Shown here piece by piece: positions 52,792 to 61,972 of a stretch of 64,000 bases of DNA (its first letter is position 1; every line of letters begins with the position of its first letter). Source of the stretch: Methylonatrum kenyense (GTDB lineage Bacteria; Pseudomonadota; Gammaproteobacteria; Nitrococcales; Aquisalimonadaceae). A program made the position numbers and the translations under genes. The notes beneath the pieces are model-generated. The model made no database searches and was not told where the DNA came from. It saw only the letters and a program-made list of their open reading frames with translations. The DNA lies in contig NZ_JALPKO010000002.1 of NCBI RefSeq assembly GCF_023195885.1, positions 248,001 to 312,000 on the forward strand, given 5' to 3'.

Positions 52792-53793
52792 TTACCGCGG
52801 CGCCATTTCCTTCTCGATCTTGTAGTCGTGGAAAATCACGCCCCAGGGTGAATCACCGACCGGGATGTCCTTGATCACCTCCAGCGTCTCGGTGTCGATG
52901 ATCGAGACATCATCGCTCTCGCCATTGGCCACCGCGAGCAGGCTGCGGTCGCGGTTCATCGCCAGGCCCCAGGGCCGGTCACCGACATCGATCAGGTCGA
53001 CTTCTTCCAGGGTCTCCGCATCCAGCACGGCGACCGTGTTGTCGCGCCCCAGCGAGACAAAGACCAGCGATTCGTCGGCATTCAGACGTACGTCCTTGGG
53101 CCGGGCGCGGCGCTGGCTGAAGCGATGGTTCTTGACGATGTCCCGTGCCTCGATGTCGATGATGTTGATCTCACCGGCGACCTCCGAGGTCACGTAGAGA
53201 TACTTGCCATCGGCGGTCACGGTCAGCTCGCGCGGCCTTGTACCGACCAGGATGTTCGCCACCACATCGTGGTCCGGCCAGGTGATCAGGTGCACCATGT
53301 GGCTGGATTCGCTGACCACGGCGATGATGCTGCCGTCCGGCGTCGATACCACGCCTTCGGGCTCGAGGCCGACATCGATGCCGCCCTTGAGCTCGCCAGC
53401 CTCCGGGTCGACCTGCATCAACTGGGCGGTGGCCTCGTTCGAGACGTATATGTGCCCGGTTTCCGGGTGCACGGTAAATGCCTCCGGATCGTCACCACCC
53501 GGAATCGTCTCGATCAGCTCCATTTCGTAAGGATCGATTATCGCGATCAGATCGGAAATGCCGAGCGCCACGTAGAGTTTCGTGCCGTCGCGGGAGAAAC
53601 CCATATCCCGCGGCCGCTCACCACCGATCTCGTCAATCACCTTGATCACTTCCCAGGTTTCCGGGTCGATCACCGAGACGGTGTGATCCCATTCGTTGGA
53701 CACGAACAGGCGGCCGGTGAGCTCGTCGGCCGCCACCGGGACCATTGCGCCAAGGTAGAGGCCCAATGCCAGGCACCAGTGCTTGATTCTCAT
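52792..53793 (-). CDS. PQQ-dependent catabolism-associated beta-propeller protein
   Basis: A 333-residue exported protein: signal peptide MRIKHWCLALGLYLGAMVPV then AADE. It has about seven YVTN/YncE-like repeats, such as LFVSNEWDHTVSVIDPETWE, LYVALGISDLIAIIDP, IYVSNEATAQLMQVDP, LYVTSEVAGEINIIDI and VFVSLGRDNTVAVLDAETLE, forming a propeller. It resembles the TIGR03866 group found with PQQ-dependent alcohol oxidation. Role unproven; the gene follows the PQQ-system binding protein, 55 bp away, on the same strand. Confidence 0.85.
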   Translation of the reverse strand: MRIKHWCLALGLYLGAMVPVAADELTGRLFVSNEWDHTVSVIDPETWEVIKVIDEIGGERPRDMGFSRDGTKLYVALGISDLIAIIDPYEMELIETIPGGDDPEAFTVHPETGHIYVSNEATAQLMQVDPEAGELKGGIDVGLEPEGVVSTPDGSIIAVVSESSHMVHLITWPDHDVVANILVGTRPRELTVTADGKYLYVTSEVAGEINIIDIEARDIVKNHRFSQRRARPKDVRLNADESLVFVSLGRDNTVAVLDAETLEEVDLIDVGDRPWGLAMNRDRSLLAVANGESDDVSIIDTETLEVIKDIPVGDSPWGVIFHDYKIEKEMAPR

Positions 53794-53848
53794 ATCAGAT
53801 CATCCTCCAGTCGGCTTGCGAGTTGTTGTCTCGCTTTCGGCCAATGCG

Positions 53849-54652
53849 TCAATCCGCGCAGGAAATATTGCCCAGGGTGTCCAGATCGTCCGGGTCGACG
53901 ACACCGTCCACCGGTGCCTCGCCGATGACGCTGTCATCTTGCACGATCCACAGTGGTTGTCTGAGCTGGCCGTTTTCACGGAAGCTCAGGGGTTGCCCCT
54001 TGGACGCGTCAAAGCTCTCGAGATCCTTCAGATGCTGGATCAGGGTGTCGGCTTCGCGGCTCGCGGTCCGGGTTACACCGTCGCCTACCATGCGTAACGC
54101 GACGAATGCCGTCCAGGCGCGTTCCGTCATCGGCTCGTCGTAGGCTTCAACGAAGCGGCCGTTCAGGTCACCGGAGGAGTAGCGGCGGAACGCGTGGTGG
54201 TGCGCAACGGCCGCGATATCGTGGTCATCGGCCTGCTGATGCCACTGCTCCAGCGCATCCTGGCGCATGCTCGCGCTCGGCATGATGCTGAACAGGTTGT
54301 CACGGCAGGCCTCTCGCAGCGCGTCATCATCGGAACCGGTATTGAATACCGCCAATGCGGGGAAGCCGTCCGCCACGGACCCGGCGTCGTCACCATCGCT
54401 GGTTACGACAACGGCGATTGCGTCGTCGGCGATATCGTCGTGGCTCGCGACCACGTCCAGCGAAAATTCGTAGCCAAGAAAGCCTCCGGCCCGGTTGATT
54501 TCTTCCAGACCCATTTCGGCGCCCTTGTAGGCATCGCTTCCGTCCTCGCCGATGAAGGCGATGGAGACAATTTCATCTGCGACGCTGGCTGAAACCAGGC
54601 CCATGCCGATCAGTCCTGCCAGCAGCGGCGCCGCGTAGCGCGTTCGATTCAT
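53849..54652 (-). CDS. periplasmic binding protein of a PQQ-alcohol-dehydrogenase-associated system
   Basis: A 267-residue protein with a signal peptide (MNRTRYAAPLLAGLIGMGLV). EIVSIAFIGEDGSDAYKGAE and MGLEEINRAGGFLGYEFSLD resemble branched-chain amino-acid type I binding proteins, shortened as in the TIGR03863 PQQ-dependent alcohol dehydrogenase system. No ABC transporter permease or ATPase is beside it. The ATG at 54652 gives a proper signal; GGGAGGAG lies upstream. Cotranscribed with the beta-propeller gene. Confidence 0.75.
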   Translation of the reverse strand: MNRTRYAAPLLAGLIGMGLVSASVADEIVSIAFIGEDGSDAYKGAEMGLEEINRAGGFLGYEFSLDVVASHDDIADDAIAVVVTSDGDDAGSVADGFPALAVFNTGSDDDALREACRDNLFSIMPSASMRQDALEQWHQQADDHDIAAVAHHHAFRRYSSGDLNGRFVEAYDEPMTERAWTAFVALRMVGDGVTRTASREADTLIQHLKDLESFDASKGQPLSFRENGQLRQPLWIVQDDSVIGEAPVDGVVDPDDLDTLGNISCAD

Positions 54653-55019
54653 CAATGCTCCTCCCTGTCGGGCCATCTCTGGCCGCATTGTTCTTTCTGC
54701 CGCCCAGCATCACACCACGTATCTGTATGGCGCGTGAATGGGGAACGCTGTATCCGAGACTGAATGAGTCGTTGATTCAGCCGCAAGGGGAAAACTTCCC
54801 GCTGTGTGTGTTCACATCCTTGGACGCACTGTGCCACCTTCGGTTCACTCGGCTCGCTGCCCGGCTTCGGCAGCCCCTTTGCGCCATCGGCGCCAGCCGC
54901 GGGCTTGCAAGCGGTAGTGCACTGATGTTCTCCTTATCGGCTCGCTGGCACGTCCATTGCTACTGGTGTGGACTTGAAATGCCATAACAACGTTAACTTT
55001 TCTGGGGGACATTCACGGC
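54653..55019. other. divergent gap between the PQQ binding protein and mtdB
   Basis: No gene is supported. A plus-strand frame at 54655-54987 has no ribosome-binding site, no recognisable domain and unusual residue use, and is judged spurious. The region must hold divergent promoters. GGGGGAC about 12 nt before the mtdB GTG is a possible ribosome-binding site; no convincing -35/-10 pair was found. Confidence 0.5.
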
Positions 55020-55928
55020 GTGAGTGACAAGCCGACGATTTTGCACATGCTTGATCCGAACCCTCGGGTCAGCCCATTTGATGTCAACATGGCGGTCGAC
55101 GCCGGATTCCAGCACATCATTCCCTACACCAACGTCGGGATGGAAGAAGTGCTGGGTTTGACGCAGGACGCTATTTTTTCGCGTGGTCCGAGCGGTGTGA
55201 AGGCCACAGGGCTGTTCATTGGTGGTCGCGACCCCTGGCTCGCGCTGGACATGGTCGAGGAAGCCCGCAAGTCGATGGTTCCGCCGTTTGAAATGGCGGT
55301 CTTTGCCGACCCGTCGGGTGGTTTCACGACAGCGGCCGGCCTGGTTGCCGTGGTTATCGAGCAGATGAGGGAGGCTGGCCTGGATGGCGGTCTGGACGGC
55401 ACGAAGGTTGCAATTTTCGGTGGTACCGGGCCGGTCGGCCTCGTCTCGGCGGTATTGGCCGCGGACGCCGGCGCCGAGGTGGTCGTGGTTAGTCATCGCT
55501 CCGCGGAGGCTGCGGCCAAGCACACCGCCGTAATCAAGGAACGTTATGGTATCGACACGGTTCCTGGTGACGGCTCCAGTGAGTCCAGTCGCGCGGAAAT
55601 CCTCAAGGACGTGCATGCGGTGATGAGCACGGCCAAGGCCGGCATTCAGATTCTCAGCAACAAGGAACTTTGCGCGGCGCCGGAATTGCTGGTCGCCGCC
55701 GATGTAAACGCTGTGCCGCCGCTGGGCCTTGAGGGCGTTGGCGTGTCGGATAGAGGCAACATTCTGGAAGGCACCGCTCGAGGTGCCCGTGGTGTGGGCG
55801 CTCTCGCGGTCGGTGACGTGAAATATCGGACGCAGAACCGACTCTTTCAGGATATGCTGGCGGGCGATGGAACACTCGATCTCGAGTTCCGGGCCGCCAT
55901 GAAACGGGCAATGGAGTTGCTCGGATAA
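55020..55928 (+). CDS. mtdB: methylene-tetrahydromethanopterin dehydrogenase
   Basis: A 302-residue enzyme oxidising methylene-H4MPT to methenyl-H4MPT with NAD(P). ILHMLDPNPRVSPFDVNMAV and GFQHIIPYTNVGMEEVLGL start it, the Rossmann motif is VAIFGGTGPVGLVSAVLAAD, and VAADVNAVPPLGLEGVGV lies near the end, all typical of MtdB rather than short FolD. It acts directly after Fae, encoded 160 bp downstream. GTG start. Confidence 0.92.
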   Translation: MSDKPTILHMLDPNPRVSPFDVNMAVDAGFQHIIPYTNVGMEEVLGLTQDAIFSRGPSGVKATGLFIGGRDPWLALDMVEEARKSMVPPFEMAVFADPSGGFTTAAGLVAVVIEQMREAGLDGGLDGTKVAIFGGTGPVGLVSAVLAADAGAEVVVVSHRSAEAAAKHTAVIKERYGIDTVPGDGSSESSRAEILKDVHAVMSTAKAGIQILSNKELCAAPELLVAADVNAVPPLGLEGVGVSDRGNILEGTARGARGVGALAVGDVKYRTQNRLFQDMLAGDGTLDLEFRAAMKRAMELLG

Positions 55929-56088
55929 GAAGCGCCACCAGGCTTGCCTGGGTGAGCGGCGCCGCACGGCGACGCCTGACCTGAAGGATGACGAGTCGCC
56001 GGGCAACTGAAGTCCAAGAAGGAGGGTCAGGATTGTGGGAATTTTCAATCTCTTTAAATCGCAAGAGCAAGCGCAAGGAGTAAGTAAA

Positions 56089-56601
56089 ATGGCACGAATC
56101 AACAGCATGCGTGTTGGTGAAGCATTGGTTGGTGACGGCGCGGAAGTCGCGCACATCGACCTGATCATCGGTCCGCGCGGTAGCACCGCCGAATCCGCGT
56201 TCACGAATTCCCTGACCAACAACAAGGACGGTTTCACCTCCCTGCTGGCTGTGGTCGCCCCGAACCTGATGTGCAAGCCGGCCACCGTGATGTTCAACAA
56301 GGTGACCATCAAGAACGGCACTCAGGCGGCCCAGATGTTTGGTCCGGCCCAGCGCGGCGTGGCAATGGCGGTTGCCGATTGTGTCGAGGACGGCACCATC
56401 TCCCAGGACGAGGCCGATGACCTGTTTATCTGCGTCGGCGTGTTCATCCATTGGGAAGCCAAGGATGATGCCAAGATCCAGGACTACAACTACGAAGCGA
56501 CCAAGATGTCGATCAAGCGTGCGGTGAAGAACGAGCCGTCCGCCGCAGAAGTCGTTTCCCAGAAGGGCAAGGCTTCGCATCCGTTTGCTGCCCACGACTG
56601 A
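56089..56601 (+). CDS. fae: formaldehyde-activating enzyme
   Basis: A 170-residue Fae, which condenses formaldehyde with tetrahydromethanopterin. [20 protein letters not shown] and [15 protein letters not shown] contain the conserved catalytic His. [20 protein letters not shown] and [19 protein letters not shown] follow. The ATG at 56089 fits the family N-terminus and has AAGGAG. An in-frame GTG at 56035 with AAGGAGG would add 18 residues. With mtdB and xoxF this defines the methylotrophic route. Confidence 0.95.
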   Translation: MARINSMRVGEALVGDGAEVAHIDLIIGPRGSTAESAFTNSLTNNKDGFTSLLAVVAPNLMCKPATVMFNKVTIKNGTQAAQMFGPAQRGVAMAVADCVEDGTISQDEADDLFICVGVFIHWEAKDDAKIQDYNYEATKMSIKRAVKNEPSAAEVVSQKGKASHPFAAHD

Positions 56602-56625
56602 TACACGTCGGATCAGCATGCACTA

Positions 56626-56660
56626 AAAAGGCCGCCATCCCGACGGGATGGCGGCCTTTT
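56626..56660. terminator. bidirectional terminator between fae and the cytochrome b operon
   Basis: A stem of 16 bp (AAAAGGCCGCCATCCC with its complement) and loop GAC; T runs flank it on both strands. It serves convergent fae (plus) and the DUF2380-like gene (minus). Confidence 0.9.
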
Positions 56661-56686
56661 CTGATGGCGGTACGAAAACCTGGGAG

Positions 56687-57211
56687 CTACCTGTCGGCTT
56701 CCTCCGGGGCAGGCCAGTCCATGTCGCGATGGATCGCGATGCGGCCCCGGCGCCAGGATTCGTCGGTGTTGCCGGCAATTCGTACCGATCTGACGCCGAC
56801 CGGTTCGCCGGTTTCCGTGTTCCGTATCTCGACGCGAAGCGACATGATCAACTCGCTCATTTTGTCCGCCACCGGCATGATCACCCGGTCCGCCCCCAGA
56901 TCCCTGCCGATCCGGGCCTGGCAGCTGTCGCAACTGTTGATTCGCCGACCGCCCACGTGCTGTTTCGTCAGCGCCTGCAGATCGGCGTGGTCAACCAGTT
57001 CGTAGTTATCGGAGCGCTCCAGCGCATGCCGCAATTCCGAGGAGAACCGTTCCAACCGTGCCTGCTCGTGCTCGGTGATCGGCTGCTCGACACTGCCGAA
57101 GGTCATGGAGGCATCCAGCACGGCAATCTTTGTCGGTTCCGCGGCTGTGGCGCTTGTCGCCCAGGCCAGGCTCAGGGCGGCCAGCAAGCCGCCGATCCAT
57201 TGTCTTTTCAC
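56687..57211 (-). CDS. exported DUF2380-like protein
   Basis: A 174-residue protein with signal peptide MKRQWIGGLLAALSLAWATS, cleaved near ATAAEP. KIAVLDASMTFGSVEQPI and a C-terminal stretch VEIRNTETGEPVGVRSVRIA, NTDESWRRGRIA resemble DUF2380, often found in methylotrophy and PQQ-dehydrogenase regions. CDSC provides two cysteines. GTG start overlaps the cytochrome b stop (GTGA). Function unknown. Confidence 0.75.
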   Translation of the reverse strand: MKRQWIGGLLAALSLAWATSATAAEPTKIAVLDASMTFGSVEQPITEHEQARLERFSSELRHALERSDNYELVDHADLQALTKQHVGGRRINSCDSCQARIGRDLGADRVIMPVADKMSELIMSLRVEIRNTETGEPVGVRSVRIAGNTDESWRRGRIAIHRDMDWPAPEEADR

Positions 57212-57777
57212 TCTTTCTTCTCCTCCGCCCTGCCGGGCAACATACGCTGGAAGACGGTATCACGTTTGATGATCAGGTGGCGCAACGCAGCAGCCGCGTG
57301 CATCAGCACCAGGAACGCAAGGAAATAGGCGGAGCCCACATGAATGAAGGCGAAGATATCGTTCGCCAGTTCGTTTTCGCCGCCCCACTTGCCCAAGTCG
57401 ATGGGGATCCACCAGAAATAGGTAGGGTATCCTGTGAACGAGGTGGTGAAAAAGCCGCTGATCGGCATCACCGCCATCATGATGTAGAGCACGCGATGGC
57501 TGACGGCCGCCGCGCGGCGCTCCCAGTCTGGTGTCTCAGGGGGCAGCGGCGGAGCCGGGTGGCGGATACGCCACCAGACCCGCAGCAGCAACAGCAGGCC
57601 GACGGTCAGTCCGATGTTCTTGTGATGCCGGAAAAACCAGGCTCGGGTGTCGTCGAACGGCAGGTCCACCATGTAAACACCCATGGCGAAGGCGACCATG
57701 ATCATCAACGCCATCAACCAGTGGAGACTCATCGCGAGCCGGGTGTACCGTTTGCCGGTGTTTGCTTCCTGCGCCAT
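57208..57777 (-). CDS. cytochrome b561-family di-heme protein
   Basis: A 189-residue inner-membrane protein with four helices. Likely heme-ligand histidines are in LAMSLHWLMALMI, WFFRHHKNIGLTVG, VSHRVLYIMMAVMPISGFF and FIHVGSAYFLAFLVLMHAAA. It resembles CybB-type quinol oxidoreductases. It could hand electrons between the quinone pool and periplasmic carriers in methanol oxidation; this is inference from location. The ATG at 57777 follows GAGGA. Confidence 0.82.
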   Translation of the reverse strand: MAQEANTGKRYTRLAMSLHWLMALMIMVAFAMGVYMVDLPFDDTRAWFFRHHKNIGLTVGLLLLLRVWWRIRHPAPPLPPETPDWERRAAAVSHRVLYIMMAVMPISGFFTTSFTGYPTYFWWIPIDLGKWGGENELANDIFAFIHVGSAYFLAFLVLMHAAAALRHLIIKRDTVFQRMLPGRAEEKKE

Positions 57778-57866
57778 AACGATCCTCGTTGTCCCTGCCA
57801 TGCCGCCCCGAGTCTGCGGAGTTGGCATGAATCGTACATGAACACTCTGCTCGGCGTTTTCTGTTG

Positions 57867-58053
57867 AGGAAACACTGATTTATCCCCGCGTCTGCGTCCG
57901 AGGCCGGTTTTGGCCCCTCGGGTTGGGCCGCATTTTCCCCGATTGCTGCGTTGCGCTGCTTGACCGCAGAATGACTGCGGCGCTGCGCAGCGCGCCTTGC
58001 CTCGGAAAAAATGCGGACTCCTACGCAGGCGTGCGAATAGATCAGTGTTTCCT
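57867..58053. repeat. GGAAACACTG-type inverted-repeat element, medium copy
   Basis: 187 bp. Ends AGGAAACACTGATTTAT and ATAGATCAGTGTTTCCT are inverted with one mismatch. Inner blocks TGACCGCAGAATGACTGC and CGCCTTGCCTCGGAAAAAAT match the complement of blocks in the other copies, so the inside is inverted relative to them. No coding capacity. Confidence 0.75.
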
Positions 58054-58427
58054 TAGTTGCTTTTCCGACTTCGTGGACAATGGTGTGTTCCGGGAAAATC
58101 TCCCGACTGGCGGATTTCGCCCCGATTCTGGCCGAATCCCGGCGAACCGTCCGCTGATAACCGGCTTTGAACGAACAAGGGCACGTTTTCCCGGTCGGGC
58201 GGGGAGCATTTGGCGCAGGTTTGTTGTCATATTGCGCGACGATGGTCTGACCGGTGAAACAATGGCCTGCCTCTGGCGCTGCGTGACCAGATTGCCGGAC
58301 AGCTTTCGATTTCACGAGCGGGTGGATATAAAGGTGTCCGCTCGGATTCGGTTCGGAGAGGAGGGAGGAGTGCCGTCCGCTGCGGTCGGGTATCCTCCGA
58401 ATAATCATTTCGAGAGTGGAGTGAACA
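58054..58427. other. non-coding gap before the small exported protein
   Basis: No gene is supported; a frame at 57923-58510 runs through the repeat and has no ribosome-binding site or recognisable product. TTTCGA at 58304 and TATAAA at 58327, 17 nt apart, could be the promoter of the 58428 gene. The stretch from 58061 to 58290 shows nothing I recognise. Confidence 0.4.
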
Positions 58428-58823
58428 ATGAAGCGATTCAGTCTTGTCGCATTGCTTATGGCATCCCTGGGGTTTGCTGCAACGGCGCTGGCCGAAAACG
58501 AGGCACATGATTACCCGACCATTGACCGCTATCAGTGGATTGAGGAGTGCATGTATTTTCAGGGCGAACGCAATTTCGAGACGCTGTATGCGTGTGCCTG
58601 CGCCATCGACGTGATTGCGGAGCATATGCCGCATGAAAAGTTCGTGCAGGCGGACACGGCGGAAAAGGCGGCAACCGTTTCCGGTGAGTCCGGCGAGTAT
58701 CTGCGGGAACCGGCTCGCAACATCCAGGAACTGCGGCTTGCCTATGGCGAGGCAAAAAACGAGGCCGACAAGCGGTGCTTCGTGCGGCCGAACCGGCTGC
58801 GAAACATCTGGCCGGAGTTTTAA
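58428..58823 (+). CDS. small exported cysteine-containing protein
   Basis: A 131-residue protein with signal peptide MKRFSLVALLMASLGFAATA and cleavage near ALAEN. The mature part has four cysteines (ECMYFQ, YACACAID, KRCFV) that could form two disulfides, and is otherwise helical and charged. I recognise no family. Its place just before xoxF and after the cytochrome b operon suggests a periplasmic accessory to methanol oxidation, but this is inference. GAGTGGAG precedes the ATG. Confidence 0.65.
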   Translation: MKRFSLVALLMASLGFAATALAENEAHDYPTIDRYQWIEECMYFQGERNFETLYACACAIDVIAEHMPHEKFVQADTAEKAATVSGESGEYLREPARNIQELRLAYGEAKNEADKRCFVRPNRLRNIWPEF

Positions 58824-59301
58824 GCCTAATACCTGTCCCGGGTCTGTCCGGACCCGGGATATTGCCCCCTGCCTGCCCTCGGTTTTCCTCGCCTAATACT
58901 TTGGTTGTAACCCTTCCGTCGATCGTCCATTTCCCGATCGAATGCCGCTGTCCACGGCGGTTTCCTCCCAGTCGCTGCCGTCCGTCGAAGAGTGCGCAAC
59001 GGTTTGTGACAGAAACGACGCACCGTTCTAACGGTGTTGAACACTCGAATCTGCGGCGCCGGTTGGTCGATTCCCCACGAGCACAGGCGAGATGCCGCTC
59101 AAGACAAGGTCTTGCGACACTTCCTGCTCAAGGGCATGGGATTGGCCTGCATTTTGAATGCCTTCTACCGCGGTGGATTCCGATCGCCACCGCCCGAGTG
59201 ACTGTGTCCTTGGGTGAAATCTGATCGGATCTGTCTTGCGGTACCGGCAACCCCCAAGCGCCGGGCGCCGTCACACAAAACACTAGGAGGGGGAGAAGAA
59301 G
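58824..59301. other. long xoxF upstream region
   Basis: 478 bp with no supported gene. At 58836-58857, CCCGGGTC and GACCCGGG form a hairpin that may end the preceding transcript, though no T run follows. A promoter-like pair with an inverted repeat at 59004-59035 is listed separately. AGGAGGGGGAG precedes the xoxF start. The length suggests a regulated promoter and a long leader. Confidence 0.5.
59004..59035 (+). promoter_or_regulatory. putative xoxF promoter with inverted repeat over the -10
   Basis: TTGTGA at 59004-59009, a 17-nt spacer, and TCTAAC at 59027-59032. The -10 is overlapped by ACCGT-TCTA-ACGGT, a perfect 5-bp inverted repeat at 59022-59035 that could bind a regulator. Both hexamers match only four of six positions, so this is tentative. 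The leader would be about 260 nt. Confidence 0.3.
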
Positions 59302-61119
59302 ATGACTCCGACGAGACTTTCTCGTACGACCCTGGCCTTTATGGCTTCTGCGTCCATGGGCGCAATGATGCTGTCCGGTGGTGCGATGGCCAACCAGAGC
59401 GTGTTGGACCGCATCGATACCAACGTCAACCACGCGATCACCGGTGGTAACTACGAGCAGCACCGCTTCAGCGAGATGGACCAGATAAACCGGGACAATG
59501 TGCATCGCCTGGTGCCGGCCTGGACCTTCTCCACCGGCGTGCTGCGTGGCCACGAAGGTGAGCCGCTGGTCGTCGACGGCATCATGTATGTGCATACGCC
59601 GTTCCCGAACAACGTCTACGCCATCGACCTGGATACCCGGGAGATTGTCTGGGCCTATGAGCCGAGCCAGGATTCCAACGTCATTGGCGTGATGTGCTGT
59701 GACACCGTCTATCGTGGCCTAGCCTACGGCGACGGCAAGATCTTCCTGCAGCAGGCGGACACCACCCTGGTCGCCCTGGACGCCAAGTCCGGTGAAGAGC
59801 AGTGGTCGGTGAAAAACGGTGATCCGGCCGTCGGTGAAACCAACACCAACGCCCCGCTGGTTGCTGGCGACAAGGTCGTCACCGGCATCTCCGGTGGTGA
59901 GTTCGGTGTGCGCGGTTTCGCGATCGCCTACAACATCGAAGACGGTTCGGTGGCCTGGAAGGGCTACAGCACTGGTCCAGACGATGAAATGATCGTCGAC
60001 CCGGACTCCACCACCCACATGATGGAGCCGATCGGCGCCAACACCGGCCTGGATTCCTGGGAAGGTGACGAGTGGACCCGCGGTGGCGGTACCACCTGGG
60101 GCTGGTTCTCCTATGACAAGGACCTGAACCTGGTCTACTACGGGACCGGTAACCCGGGCACCTGGAACCCGGAACAGCGCCCGGGCGACAACAAGTGGTC
60201 CATGACCATCTTCGCTCGTGACCTGGACACCGGTGAAACCAAGTGGGTCTACCAGAAAACCCCGTGGGACCAGTGGGACTACGACGGTGTTAACGAAAAC
60301 ATCCTCGTCGACATCGAGATCGACGGTGAAGAGCGCAAGGTCATGGTCAACTTCGACCGTAACGGCTTCGCCTACACCCTGGATCGTGAAACCGGTGAGC
60401 TTCTCGTCGCCGAGAAGTACGATGACACCGTGAACTGGGCCACCCACGTCGACATGGAAACCGGCCGTCCGCAGGTTGTGGACGAGTACGCTCCTGGCGT
60501 CCAGGGTGCTGACGTGAACACCACCGGCATCTGCCCGGCGGCTCTGGGCTACAAGGACCAGCAGCCGGCCTCGTTCAGCCGTGACACCGGCCTGTTCTAC
60601 GTGCCGACCAACCACATCTGCATGGACTACGAGCCGTACGAAGTGTCCTATGTGGCCGGTCAGCCGTATGTCGGTGCAACCCTGAGCATGTACCCGACTC
60701 CGGATTCCTTCGGCGGCATGGGCAAGTTCATTGCCTGGGACGCCGCCAAGGGTGAAGTGGTCTGGGAGCAGGAAGAAGCCTTCGCTGTCTGGTCGGGTGC
60801 GCTGACCACGGCCGGTGGCCTGGCTTTCCACGGGACCCTTGAGGGCTACATCCGTGCCCGTGACAAGGACACCGGTGAAGAGCTGTGGAGCTTCCGTACC
60901 CCGTCCGGCATCATCGGCAACGTGTTCACCTACGAGCATGACGACAAGCAGTATGTCGGTGTGCTGTCGGGCATCGGTGGCTGGGCCGGTATCGGCATGG
61001 CTGCTGGCCTGGAAGGTGATTCCGAAGGCCTGGGTGCTGTGGGTGCCTTCCGTGGTCTCTACGACCACACCCGTCTGGGTGGCACTCTGACCGTGTTTGC
61101 ACTGCCTGACTTCGATTAA
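59302..61119 (+). CDS. xoxF: lanthanide-dependent methanol dehydrogenase
   Basis: A 605-residue PQQ quinoprotein of the periplasm: signal ending GGAMANQS, eight-bladed propeller with tryptophan-docking motifs, adjacent cysteines in [17 protein letters not shown] that stack on PQQ, and [20 protein letters not shown]. In [13 protein letters not shown]326 is the expected catalytic Asp and D328 the extra Asp that marks lanthanide-binding XoxF; calcium-type MxaF has Ala there. It oxidises methanol to formaldehyde or formate. AGGAGG lies upstream, and a strong terminator follows. Codon use is notably uniform, suggesting high expression. Confidence 0.96.
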   Translation: MTPTRLSRTTLAFMASASMGAMMLSGGAMANQSVLDRIDTNVNHAITGGNYEQHRFSEMDQINRDNVHRLVPAWTFSTGVLRGHEGEPLVVDGIMYVHTPFPNNVYAIDLDTREIVWAYEPSQDSNVIGVMCCDTVYRGLAYGDGKIFLQQADTTLVALDAKSGEEQWSVKNGDPAVGETNTNAPLVAGDKVVTGISGGEFGVRGFAIAYNIEDGSVAWKGYSTGPDDEMIVDPDSTTHMMEPIGANTGLDSWEGDEWTRGGGTTWGWFSYDKDLNLVYYGTGNPGTWNPEQRPGDNKWSMTIFARDLDTGETKWVYQKTPWDQWDYDGVNENILVDIEIDGEERKVMVNFDRNGFAYTLDRETGELLVAEKYDDTVNWATHVDMETGRPQVVDEYAPGVQGADVNTTGICPAALGYKDQQPASFSRDTGLFYVPTNHICMDYEPYEVSYVAGQPYVGATLSMYPTPDSFGGMGKFIAWDAAKGEVVWEQEEAFAVWSGALTTAGGLAFHGTLEGYIRARDKDTGEELWSFRTPSGIIGNVFTYEHDDKQYVGVLSGIGGWAGIGMAAGLEGDSEGLGAVGAFRGLYDHTRLGGTLTVFALPDFD

Positions 61120-61145
61120 TCGATAACAGGTAAGGCACACAGTCG

Positions 61146-61177
61146 GGCCGGTCGCATTGCGACCGGCCTTTTTTTTT
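61146..61177 (+). terminator. Rho-independent terminator after xoxF
   Basis: Perfect 10-bp stem (GGCCGGTCGC with GCGACCGGCC), loop ATT, followed by nine T. It separates xoxF from the cytochrome c gene, so partial readthrough or a separate promoter is needed for the next genes. Confidence 0.92.
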
Positions 61178-61287
61178 GTCGCGAAAGTGAATAAAAAGAA
61201 GAGTCCCCGTTGCAGGCCTTCCCGTTGGTCCGCCGGGCACGTGATCGGGTTTGATCCCGGATGACCTTGGATGTGGAGATGAAAAGA

Positions 61288-61893
61288 ATGAAAAGCGATA
61301 CGAATGCCCTCCGTTCGAGCGGCATGAGGTTCTGGCTTGTTCTGCTGATCGCCATGGTGGGTGGCGCCATGGTGCTGACCGGTTGCGGCGACAGCTCTGT
61401 CGAACAGGAGGAGGTTGTCGAGGAACTGGATGATGTCGAGGATGCCGCGAACAATGACGATGAGGCGCTGTCTGAAGAAGCGGATACCGAGGAGCTTGAT
61501 GAGGCAGCTGAAATCGACGCTGAGACCGAAGCGGACCGCGATCTTTATACGGTGGTTTGCGAGACGGATGCCGACGGACGTCGTGTCAGTTGCGCTGTCG
61601 ATCAGGACACCTTTATTGGCTGGCGTTCGGTGGGCAGCAATTGCGCTGTCTGCCACGGTCAGGAAGCGGCCGGGTCATCGTTTGCGCCGAACCTGATCCG
61701 GCGTGTGAACGAGATTTCGGAGGAGCAGTTTTTCGAAGTACTCAAGAATGGGGTCCAGACCGAAGGCAGCGCGATGCCCGGCTTCGGTGACAACCCCAAC
61801 GTCTGGCCCCGGCGGGAAGCGATTTACGCCTACCTGAAGGCCCGTGCCAACGGGGATCTCCCGGCGGGCCGTCCGGAGCGACTGCAGGACTAG
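61288..61893 (+). CDS. c-type cytochrome (XoxG-like) with acidic lipoprotein-type N-terminus
   Basis: A 201-residue single-heme cytochrome c. Heme motif CAVCH in VGSNCAVCHGQEAAGSSFAP and the Met ligand probably in GSAMPGFGDNPNVWP. The hydrophobic N-terminus ends VLTGCGDS, a lipobox-like sequence. A stretch of about 55 residues rich in E and D (VEQEEVVEELDDVEDAANND onward) precedes the heme domain. It likely accepts electrons from XoxF. The start is uncertain among ATG codons at 61261, 61279 and 61288; the last has GGAG at 9 nt. Confidence 0.85.
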   Translation: MKSDTNALRSSGMRFWLVLLIAMVGGAMVLTGCGDSSVEQEEVVEELDDVEDAANNDDEALSEEADTEELDEAAEIDAETEADRDLYTVVCETDADGRRVSCAVDQDTFIGWRSVGSNCAVCHGQEAAGSSFAPNLIRRVNEISEEQFFEVLKNGVQTEGSAMPGFGDNPNVWPRREAIYAYLKARANGDLPAGRPERLQD

Positions 61894-61926
61894 AACGCCC
61901 GTCCCCCGGGATTGGCGAAAACGAAA

Positions 61927-61949
61927 ACGGGCGGCGGTTGACCGCCCGT
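61927..61949 (+). other. intercistronic hairpin between cytochrome c and xoxJ
   Basis: ACGGGCGG pairs with CCGCCCGT around a 7-nt loop. No T run follows, so it is more likely an mRNA-stabilising or processing hairpin than a terminator. It ends 23 nt before the xoxJ ATG. Confidence 0.4.
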
Positions 61950-61972
61950 GTTCTATGGTGAGGAGTTACAGA

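Noticed and set aside
54655-54987. Plus-strand frame of 110 codons in the mtdB upstream gap
   Set aside because: It overlaps the start of the minus-strand binding-protein gene, has no ribosome-binding site, and shows no recognisable domain.
57923-58510. Plus-strand frame of 195 codons before the small exported protein
   Set aside because: It runs through the inverted-repeat element, has no ribosome-binding site, and overlaps the better-supported signal-peptide gene at 58428.
58836-58857. Rho-independent terminator after the small exported protein
   Set aside because: The CCCGGGTC/GACCCGGG hairpin is good, but no T run follows, so it was not listed as a terminator.
59140-59160. Sigma-54 type promoter upstream of xoxF
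   Set aside because: The GG-N10-GC spacing of the -24/-12 elements is not satisfied (GA in place of GC).
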